A DNA stretch of 5,020 nt from Proteobacteria bacterium UBA6921 (lineage in GTDB: Bacteria > Pseudomonadota > Gammaproteobacteria > SG8-11). The DNA lies in the NCBI GenBank assembly GCA_002450895.1, contig DKAR01000235.1, positions 1-5,020 on the forward strand, read 5' to 3'. The translations under genes and the position numbers were made by a program. Below the pieces are notes generated by a model. It worked only from the letters and a program-made list of their open reading frames with translations, did no database searches and was not told where the DNA came from. Numbering within the stretch: position 1 is the stretch's first letter; each line of letters begins with the position of its first letter. Positions 1 to 5,020 of this stretch are shown here, piece by piece.

Positions 1-570
1 TACCTTGTCCATCAGATTGCCACGCGCGGAATGTGCGAAAGCACGGCACTGGATTCGAGCCTGCAAAGCGTCTTTCGTATTGATGCGGACTCTGTACCTG
101 CCGTCTTCGGAGATATGGGCGGGGTAATTACCGGATTATCAGTTCTGAAAAAACAGCTGACGGAACGGCAGCCAGACAGCTTGTATGTCACAAAATATGT
201 CGTCTCGATGCTGCATCTTGAGCGTAAGTTGAGTGGCCGTCCGGACCTGATCGAGGCCATTCGCTCAGGAATTCGGGCCACGGCGCAACAAACCGAGCAG
301 TATCACGCGACCCATGAAACCGTCATTTCACGCCTGGCGGACGTCTACAAAAACACCATCAGCACGCTCGAGCCACGAATCATTGTTCAAGGCGAGCAAG
401 GCTTCCTGAACAATCCGGAAAACGCCAATAAGGTTCGCGCCATCCTTCTCTCAGGAATTCGGGCTGCGGTATTGTGGAATCAGTGCGGCGGGTCACGCTG
501 GCAAATACTGTTTCGGCGGGCGGCGTTGCAGTCAGAGGCACAGCGACTGCTCGATACGTTACGACACTAA
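1..570 (+). CDS. hflD: HflD homologue (high frequency lysogenization protein), 5'-partial
   Basis: The frame is open from base 1, so the gene enters through the left edge. 189 residues are visible and the E. coli protein is about 213, so roughly 20 N-terminal residues are missing. The ATG at 31 is internal: the ten residues before it (YLVHQIATRG) fit the first HflD helix, where E. coli has a similar stretch after its LAGICQ segment. The strongest match is the C-terminal half: LERKLSG at visible residues 73-79, LEPRIIVQG at 123-131, then KVRAILLSGIRAAVLW and QCGGSRWQILFRR, which align closely with E. coli KVRATLLAGIRAAVLW and the following GGGRLQLMF. HflD is an all-helical peripheral inner-membrane protein, known in E. 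coli for binding phage lambda CII; its housekeeping role is unclear. It is commonly downstream of mnmA and upstream of purB, neither visible here. The TAA stop lies inside the 3' end of the convergent deacetylase gene. Identification is by remembered family sequence, not a search. Confidence 0.9.
   Translation, partial: YLVHQIATRGMCESTALDSSLQSVFRIDADSVPAVFGDMGGVITGLSVLKKQLTERQPDSLYVTKYVVSMLHLERKLSGRPDLIEAIRSGIRATAQQTEQYHATHETVISRLADVYKNTISTLEPRIIVQGEQGFLNNPENANKVRAILLSGIRAAVLWNQCGGSRWQILFRRAALQSEAQRLLDTLRH
264..464 (+). repeat. 15-bp exact direct repeat inside hflD (264-278 and 450-464)
   Basis: The 15-mer CTCAGGAATTCGGGC occurs at 264-278 and at 450-464, 186 bp apart and in the same reading frame, encoding SGIRA each time. 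The second copy lies in the conserved LLSGIRAAVLW segment; the first lies in a less conserved helix. It is short enough to be chance or helix-level similarity. Confidence 0.8.
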
Positions 571-1494
571 CGCGGGATCGGATTCGAAAAAACTTCGCAT
601 GACGCGGTAAGTGAACCGCAATGGCGTCTGATCCCATGGCGCGATGCGCGGCAATTGATGAATATCCATCGTGCGGCTGGCGCTTCCCCATGCTGTAGAA
701 ACTGCCAGCTTGAACCCCGCATCGCGCACTATTTTTACGTGCGTTGCGCCATAATCCTTGTGGGGTCGCCCGTTAGGAAATGCAAATGTCGTGACGGGAG
801 CAGCTAATAAATTCTCAAGGTACAACTTACTATCAATAATTTCTTTTCGCGCGGACGCATCGTCAACCTTTGCGAGAATCGGATGATTGACCGTGTGGGC
901 GCCGATTTCAACGCCGCTTCGATGCAACTCAATAACCTGCTCATTAGTCATCATCAGATTATTGGGTAACTTTGTGCCAATAGAAGCAGCGAGAGAATCC
1001 GCTTTCCGTGCCCGCTCATCCGGCGGCAAATATTTCAGCGAAGTTATTACTTTCATCAACGCTTCAAAGCGCGACTTAGAATTCGACAAATCGACCCGTC
1101 CCAAGCCGATGCTATCAAGTGCCAAGAAATCAGTTGTCGCACTATTGAAAGACTCGATCACCGTATCATTCCACATTCGACCCCCATTAATGTATCCGGG
1201 AGCAACAAAAACAGTGGCGCTCACCCCGTAACGCTGCAACACCGGCAACGCAAGCTCATAATTGTCTGCATAACCGTCATCGAACGTAATGCTGACGGCG
1301 CGTGACGGAAGAGTCCCTTCGCGAAGCCGACGAACACCCTCACCTAAAGAAAAAACATTGAACCAGCGGGAAAGACACCGAACCTGCCAATCAAACATAT
1401 CGGCGGTAACATCCCAAGGGCGCAATACGTCTGGAGCGTTCAAGACGCGGTGATACATCAATATCGCGAGTCGATTACGCATGCAACTTACCAC
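559..1494 (-). CDS. Polysaccharide deacetylase (NodB/CE4 family)
   Basis: The predicted enzyme is a metal-dependent N- or O-deacetylase, presumably acting on the polysaccharide made by this locus. Residues counted from the GTG at 1494 (311 aa) show MYHRV at 13-17, the CE4 motif 1 TFDDG at 70-74 (D72 candidate base, D73 metal ligand), the metal-binding H200-x3-H204 in HTVNHP, FAFPNG at 237-242 and LPRI at 281-284. No signal peptide or membrane segment is apparent, so it may act in the cytoplasm. About 125 residues separate motif 1 from the His pair, more than in a minimal NodB domain. The GTG start overlaps the ligase stop by one base (TAGTG) but has no clear ribosome site. The ATG at 1482, giving MRNRLAILMYHRV, has GGTAAG about 5 nt upstream and fits family N-termini better, so 559-1482 may be the true gene. 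The stop overlaps the hflD 3' end by 12 bp. Family is certain; substrate is unknown. Confidence 0.93.
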   Translation of the reverse strand: MVSCMRNRLAILMYHRVLNAPDVLRPWDVTADMFDWQVRCLSRWFNVFSLGEGVRRLREGTLPSRAVSITFDDGYADNYELALPVLQRYGVSATVFVAPGYINGGRMWNDTVIESFNSATTDFLALDSIGLGRVDLSNSKSRFEALMKVITSLKYLPPDERARKADSLAASIGTKLPNNLMMTNEQVIELHRSGVEIGAHTVNHPILAKVDDASARKEIIDSKLYLENLLAAPVTTFAFPNGRPHKDYGATHVKIVRDAGFKLAVSTAWGSASRTMDIHQLPRIAPWDQTPLRFTYRVMRSFFESDPALVS

Positions 1495-2795
1495 TAGCGC
1501 ATCATGCCCGAGGCATTTACACGCGCACCCATACTGCCAATCTGTGCGGGTGTTTCCGTCGAAACTGCTTCAGTTACAAGGCGCCGGGTGACAGCCATTA
1601 TTGCAACCAAATGATATGGCAAATCGTAGTATCCGAGTCCTAAAAAGGCACCGCCCGTTGCATATCCGATTAAACTAACCTGAATCATTGACGCGAGATA
1701 ACGTGCCCATGATAAATCCGCTCTGTCTTTGACATCGCGAATGATTCCATTTCCGGTTATAAATGTTGCAGCACCAACCAGAAGAAAAAGAATTAATCCT
1801 ACGAACCCCTGCTCGCCAAGCATTTCAAAATATATGCTGTGTGCGTCGTGAAAATCGTCAGGTACCGGTGCATATTTTTTAAAAAGATCCTTGGAAAATG
1901 CCTGAAATCCACCACCTACCAACGGCCGGTCCAGTGCCAGATTTGTTGCAAAGTGCCACGCATTAATTCGTCCCATGGCAGAGCCATCCTCTTGGTAGGA
2001 CTGGATCGTATTCATTCGATCCCACCAAGTTTGCGGCATTAGCGAGAGTATGATCGGTACTACAAGTACCATTCCGGCAAACATACGCGCTCGGTTCGGG
2101 CTCTTCCATGCCAAAAAAAGCGCCATCATGGTACTGGCTAACAAGGCCCCTCGTGAGAAGGATGTGAGCACGGAAATCGCAGTCAAACCTATCGCAATAA
2201 GAATGCCTCGTTTGATCCACTTGTTTTCAGTCGTTAATTGTAGGTATCGCATCAAAGGAATTGTCATTACCAATGCCAGCGCAAGTTCGTTATTGCCTTC
2301 GATGAAGCTGTACGCCGGCCCCCATACTTTATAGTTTCCGCCCGTTGCCAAAGAAAATATCCCGCCTTTAACGCCAAAAAAGGCCAGAGACATTGCAATT
2401 ATCCAGACGAGCAAATGCAATCGTTCTCGTTTCTGCATTAACAAAAGCGTAATTAAAACCATAAGCATGATCTTCATAGTGCGATTCCATTCACTGATCG
2501 CCTCGTCATGATTAATTGAAAATAGCGTGGTTACATTCATCCAAAGAACCAGTAACAGCCAGAACACCACGATCGGATGCCAGGGGATTTTCTTCTTTTC
2601 TGAGCTGAATACGATTGCGATCAGCGTTGCGGCGGCAACAACTTGCGAAAACGGAAAATTGAATGCAAATCCGTAGGTCAATCGATGCGGATTCATGTAT
2701 CCAAGCCATGACCACAGGAGCACACCGATATACGGGCGCGATAATACGAAAGGAACGCCACCAAAAATTATCAAACTAACCAGAATGTCCCTCAA
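1494..2795 (-). CDS. Exosortase A-associated O-glycosylation ligase / Wzy-like membrane protein
   Basis: This 433-residue inner-membrane protein belongs to the O-antigen ligase/Wzy polymerase superfamily. The N-terminus (MRDILVSLII, then SRPYIGVLLWSWLGYMNPHR) is characteristic of the family named 'probable O-glycosylation ligase, exosortase A-associated' (TIGR03097 as I recall it). Roughly eleven to thirteen hydrophobic segments are seen from residue 3 to 402. Conserved-looking loops include GNNELAL at 167-173, SFSRGA at 212-217, AMGRINAW at 273-280 and the Wzy_C-type signature around H319 (DAHSIYFEMLGEQGFVGL, 316-333). Family function is predicted, not proven: it may join glycan to acceptor or polymerise repeat units at the periplasmic face. 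The start is a TTG; a GAGGGA ribosome site lies about 6 nt upstream, the frame is closed by a TGA eight codons upstream, and the family usually begins MRD. The stop overlaps the deacetylase GTG by one base, suggesting translational coupling. Confidence 0.92.
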   Translation of the reverse strand: MRDILVSLIIFGGVPFVLSRPYIGVLLWSWLGYMNPHRLTYGFAFNFPFSQVVAAATLIAIVFSSEKKKIPWHPIVVFWLLLVLWMNVTTLFSINHDEAISEWNRTMKIMLMVLITLLLMQKRERLHLLVWIIAMSLAFFGVKGGIFSLATGGNYKVWGPAYSFIEGNNELALALVMTIPLMRYLQLTTENKWIKRGILIAIGLTAISVLTSFSRGALLASTMMALFLAWKSPNRARMFAGMVLVVPIILSLMPQTWWDRMNTIQSYQEDGSAMGRINAWHFATNLALDRPLVGGGFQAFSKDLFKKYAPVPDDFHDAHSIYFEMLGEQGFVGLILFLLVGAATFITGNGIIRDVKDRADLSWARYLASMIQVSLIGYATGGAFLGLGYYDLPYHLVAIMAVTRRLVTEAVSTETPAQIGSMGARVNASGMMR

Positions 2796-2808
2796 TGCAG
2801 TTCCCTCA
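2796..2808 (-). promoter_or_regulatory. Ribosome binding site deciding the TTG start of the ligase gene
   Basis: GAGGGA at 2807-2802 is the only strong Shine-Dalgarno-like sequence near the ligase N-terminus and sits about 6 nt before the TTG at 2795. No ATG or GTG lies in frame between the upstream in-frame TGA and this TTG. An ATG at 2809 overlaps this site but is in another frame and stops after five codons. The resulting MRD N-terminus agrees with the family. Confidence 0.65.
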
Positions 2809-2856
2809 TGGAGTCAATCCTGGACGGCCAGCAAAAAAATAATACGAAATCGCCGG

Positions 2857-2873
2857 CAGCCGATCTGCTGCCA
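2857..2873 (-). promoter_or_regulatory. Possible sigma-54 (-24/-12) promoter
   Basis: On the minus strand TGGCA is followed by CGGCTG so that GG and GC are separated by exactly ten bases, as in the sigma-54 consensus TGGCAC-N5-TTGCW. The -24 half matches well; the -12 half lacks the usual TT before GC. Transcription would begin near 2846, about 50 nt before the ligase TTG. XrtA systems often carry a PrsK/PrsR sensor and sigma-54-dependent activator, which makes such a promoter plausible. The same bases form the 2855-2872 inverted repeat, so the match could be incidental. No convincing sigma-70 pair is seen; TATTAT at 2844-2839 has no -35 partner. Confidence 0.2.
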
Positions 2874-2974
2874 CAGAGATTCGTAAATGGCTCGAATTCC
2901 AACATCATTCGCCGCTTAGTCCCAACCTTGCATAGTTGAACGATATTCGCCCGTTCATCGGGGTGCACGATTCC

Positions 2975-4216
2975 TTACAAATTGGGCCGAGCGATGATTC
3001 GGCGAAATAGCTCAATTTGACCTCGCGTCGTATCATTCCAGCTAAATCGTTCGGCATATCGACGCGTTGAGATTCGATCCAATGGGCGCTCAAGGAGCAA
3101 ACGTACTCCGTCTTCCACTCCTTTTGGCGAACGTTCTTGCATCAATACTCCGGCAGCGTCCGTCGCCACCACTTCGGGAGTTCCCCAAACGTTTGTCGCA
3201 ACGACTGGGGTACCGCAGGCCATCGCTTCAAGAAGGACGTTAGCCCATCCTTCGCGGCTCGACGCCAGTACTAATATGTCTACCGCCCCGTAGTAATCTC
3301 GCAATTTTTCATGCCGAACAGCACCCAGAAATTTGACGCGTGACGCCACTCCCAACGAGCTAGCTAACTCACGTAGCGACTGCTCTTCAGGCCCATCACC
3401 TGCTATCAGTAGTTCCATGTCACACAAGTTCGGCATCGCCTTTATAACCAAGTCATGTCCTTTCCGTTTAATGAGATGTCCCACCGAGAGTAACGTTTTC
3501 ACTTTAATTCCAAGCTTGGTTCGCAATTCGTTTCGGTTAGTAGGAGGTTTGAACGTATTCAGATCAACACCATTCCGCAGCACCGTAACGCGCTCAGCTT
3601 CCACTCCAAGTTCGATTAATGAGTCCTTCAGCGCCTGACACACTGTGATCATGCCGGCCGCATTTCGAGCGGCCCACTGAATCATTTTTCTCGGGATTGA
3701 GAACTGGGGGATTAGATTCAAATCGGTCCCGCGGGCAGTGATAACAACCGGCTTCCGAAATTCGCGTCCAATCATGATTGCTGCCACCCCGTCAGGAAAA
3801 AAATAATGGGCGTCAATTGCATCAAACATAAACCCCTTACGAATGAGTTTTCGCACAACCGGCCTAACCGCGGCGGCGAGCATCCACGGTGTTATAGTCA
3901 TGCCGACCTTCGGAATCAACACATAGCGAGGATGTTCTACTTCCAAATCATGGCGTTTCTCGTAATGCGGTGCCTTCGCAAATTTCGCGTATTCTCCAAA
4001 CCGCTCACTCGTAAATGGAAACCAAGGAATGGGTGCAATCACTCGACTTACCACCTCACCGCTATCAACGAGGTGGCGCAATCGGTTTTCCACAAATATT
4101 CCGTGACGTGGCATGGCGGCGTTAGGAAACAACGTCGAGAAGGTAAGTAGGTTCATCGGCCGTAACAGTGCTGCCGGCCTACTAGACTCAATTTCGGCGA
4201 AGTGATCGACAGACAT
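2975..4216 (-). CDS. Glycosyltransferase family 4 (GT-B fold), exopolysaccharide assembly
   Basis: This 413-residue protein is a retaining, nucleotide-sugar-dependent glycosyltransferase likely acting at the cytoplasmic membrane face to extend the lipid-linked repeat unit. The N-terminal acceptor domain starts at NLLTFSTLFPNAAMPRHG (residues 22-39), with DAHYFFPDG at 135-143 and ARGTDLN at 161-167. The linker and donor domain carry LRNGVDLNTFKP (213-224), SVGHLIKRKGHD (244-255), AGDGPE (272-277) and the GT4 E-x7-E pair E322/E330 in REGWANVLLEAMACGTPVV. No membrane segment is evident. The ATG at 4216 follows the amidotransferase stop after 3 nt, with only GTAAGAA as a weak ribosome site; the first 20 residues are not typical of the family, and Met21 (4156) would give MNLLTFSTLFPN, a common family start, though it also lacks a good ribosome site. 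Sugar donor and linkage cannot be assigned. Neighbours place it in an XrtA-type polysaccharide locus. Confidence 0.93.
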   Translation of the reverse strand: MSVDHFAEIESSRPAALLRPMNLLTFSTLFPNAAMPRHGIFVENRLRHLVDSGEVVSRVIAPIPWFPFTSERFGEYAKFAKAPHYEKRHDLEVEHPRYVLIPKVGMTITPWMLAAAVRPVVRKLIRKGFMFDAIDAHYFFPDGVAAIMIGREFRKPVVITARGTDLNLIPQFSIPRKMIQWAARNAAGMITVCQALKDSLIELGVEAERVTVLRNGVDLNTFKPPTNRNELRTKLGIKVKTLLSVGHLIKRKGHDLVIKAMPNLCDMELLIAGDGPEEQSLRELASSLGVASRVKFLGAVRHEKLRDYYGAVDILVLASSREGWANVLLEAMACGTPVVATNVWGTPEVVATDAAGVLMQERSPKGVEDGVRLLLERPLDRISTRRYAERFSWNDTTRGQIELFRRIIARPNL

Positions 4217-4219
4217 TTC

Positions 4220-5020
4220 TTACGCCCGCATTACTGTCCGCAAGAAAGACTCAAACATCAGCAACGACCACAACGCCGCACTGTGCTCACCAAATCCTGA
4301 CTGATGTTCATTCACGAGCCTTTCGACGTATAGCATATTGAAAAACCCGGTCTGTCGCAGTGTTGATCCCAACAAGGAGTCTCGGACACGTTGTTTCAGC
4401 GGCCCACGGAACCAGCCGGCCAAAGGTACTGCGAATCCCATCTTCGGGCGATACAACACATCATTTGGCAAATGGGGTTCCATGGCCTTCTTGAAAATAT
4501 ATTTTCCTTCCTGGCCGCGCAGTTTGAGATCGGGTTGAAGGCCGCAAACCCAGTCAACGAACTTGTGATCAAGAATCGGAACGCGTACCTCAAGGGCGTG
4601 CGCCATACTCGCGCGGTCCACCTTCGTAAGGATATCGCCGGGGAGATACGTCTTGAGATCCAGATATTGAATAAGAGAAAGCGGGTCATCTGTCGGAGCA
4701 TTTCGGGCGTAGCTCCGGAAAACATCGACGGCCTGGTAACCCTGAAGATTTCTCTTGAGCTCGCTGGAATAAAGTCGCGAGCGCTGGCCATCATGCATGA
4801 TCGACATCGTATGCATATAGGCTTCAAGGCTGTCGCGCGACAGCGATTGAAATGTCGACTTCGCGCGCAGAAATTTCGGAGCCCAATCCATTTTTGGATA
4901 GAGCGCACCCAGCATTCCAAATAGCGGCTTCCGGATCGCAAGCGGCATGCGGCTGCGAATCGACTCCTCGTTCATATGCCAACGATGGCGGCGATACCCG
5001 GCGAAATTTTCATCTCCGCC
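4220..5020 (-). CDS. Asparagine synthase-like amidotransferase, exosortase A system-associated type (C-terminal part)
   Basis: The frame is open to the right edge, so the ATG at 4975 is internal: the fifteen residues before it read GGDENFAGYRRHRWH, the end of the SGDGGDE element of the AsnB synthetase domain. 266 residues are visible, less than half of a usual protein of about 630. Further synthetase-domain features are LPGDILTKVDRAS (from visible residue 126), ALEVRVPILDH, EGKYIFKKAM (from about 171) and RPKMGFAVPLAGWF (191-204). The N-terminal glutaminase domain is outside the window. The family transfers amide nitrogen from glutamine to a carboxylate activated with ATP; in exopolysaccharide loci the target is thought to be a sugar acid or another precursor, not aspartate. 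The C-terminal region and neighbours fit 'amidotransferase 1, exosortase A system-associated' (TIGR03108 as I recall it) better than biosynthetic AsnB. The TAA lies 3 nt before the glycosyltransferase ATG, so the two are probably cotranscribed and coupled. Confidence 0.88.
   Translation of the reverse strand, partial: GGDENFAGYRRHRWHMNEESIRSRMPLAIRKPLFGMLGALYPKMDWAPKFLRAKSTFQSLSRDSLEAYMHTMSIMHDGQRSRLYSSELKRNLQGYQAVDVFRSYARNAPTDDPLSLIQYLDLKTYLPGDILTKVDRASMAHALEVRVPILDHKFVDWVCGLQPDLKLRGQEGKYIFKKAMEPHLPNDVLYRPKMGFAVPLAGWFRGPLKQRVRDSLLGSTLRQTGFFNMLYVERLVNEHQSGFGEHSAALWSLLMFESFLRTVMRA

Larger units (their letters stand above)
2796..2974 (-). other. 179-bp gap between glycosyltransferase and ligase genes
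   Basis: No recognised gene lies here. Read in the frame of the upstream glycosyltransferase, the 60 codons after its TAA are all open until a TGA at 2794-2792, which overlaps the TTG start of the ligase. Possible starts are a GTG at 2968 with AAGGA just upstream, and tandem ATGs at 2908 and 2905 without a good ribosome site. The peptide resembles nothing I know. Short inverted repeats sit at 2937-2957 (TGAACG/CGTTCA, 9-nt loop) and 2855-2872 (GGCAGC/GCTGCC, 6-nt loop). A run of seven T lies at 2839-2833, about 15 nt past the second hairpin, too far for a standard intrinsic terminator. The gap may hold a promoter, a small gene, or only an operon spacer. Confidence 0.7.

Noticed and set aside
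887..1231. A 114-codon plus-strand frame opposite the deacetylase gene
   Set aside because: It is antisense to the HxxxH-containing region of a clear CE4 gene and the translation shows no domain.
2833..2872. Hairpin GGCAGC/GCTGCC followed by seven T on the minus strand as an intrinsic terminator
   Set aside because: The T run begins about 15 nt after the stem, with mixed sequence between, and the stem is only 6 bp, so it does not fit an intrinsic terminator.
2937..2957. Inverted repeat TGAACG/CGTTCA downstream of the glycosyltransferase as a terminator
   Set aside because: It has a 6-bp moderate stem, a 9-nt loop and no T tract after it.
2905..3093. A 62-codon minus-strand frame overlapping the glycosyltransferase 3' end and the gap
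   Set aside because: It runs out of frame through conserved coding sequence for most of its length and has no ribosome site or recognisable product.
4391..4924. A 177-codon open frame on the plus strand opposite the amidotransferase gene
   Set aside because: It lies wholly antisense to a gene with clear AsnB motifs, its product has no recognisable domain, and another long minus-strand shadow frame covers the same stretch, showing that the composition here favours long open frames.
1..5020. CRISPR arrays, tRNA or rRNA genes, insertion sequences and transposase fragments
   Set aside because: No regularly spaced repeats, cloverleaf-like segments, terminal inverted repeats or transposase motifs were seen; coding sequence fills nearly all of the window.

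Overview
The window looks like the distal end of an exosortase A (XrtA/EpsH1)-associated exopolysaccharide locus, running leftward on the minus strand until it meets a housekeeping gene, hflD, on the plus strand. HflD homologues are best known from Gammaproteobacteria, and XrtA/PEP-CTERM polysaccharide loci occur in biofilm-forming environmental Beta- and Gammaproteobacteria. A free-living gammaproteobacterium is therefore the best guess, but the species cannot be read from this sequence.

Layout, left to right. Positions 1-570 (+) hold most of hflD, cut at its 5' end by the window edge. Positions 559-1494 (-) encode a NodB-type polysaccharide deacetylase whose stop overlaps the hflD 3' end by 12 bp in convergent orientation. 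Positions 1494-2795 (-) encode a polytopic membrane protein of the 'probable O-glycosylation ligase, exosortase A-associated' family. Positions 2796-2974 are the only sizeable gap; it has no recognised gene, but carries an open frame running between the flanking genes and a weak sigma-54-like sequence. Positions 2975-4216 (-) encode a GT4 glycosyltransferase. Positions 4220-5020 (-) encode the C-terminal part of an asparagine synthase-like amidotransferase (exosortase A system-associated amidotransferase 1 type), cut by the right edge.

On the minus strand the transcription order is amidotransferase, glycosyltransferase, gap, ligase/polymerase-like protein, deacetylase. The junctions are 3 nt, 179 nt and a 1-nt overlap, so this reads as one operon or two closely spaced units. 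In such loci the amidotransferase is thought to amidate a sugar or lipid-linked precursor, the GT4 enzyme adds a sugar to the growing repeat unit at the cytoplasmic face, the membrane protein polymerises or transfers the glycan, and the deacetylase removes acetyl groups from it. The exosortase, chain-length and export genes are not visible and would be expected to the right.

Nothing here is a clearly new system. The points most worth checking are the 179-bp gap, the non-ATG starts at both downstream genes, and the tight convergent junction with hflD.
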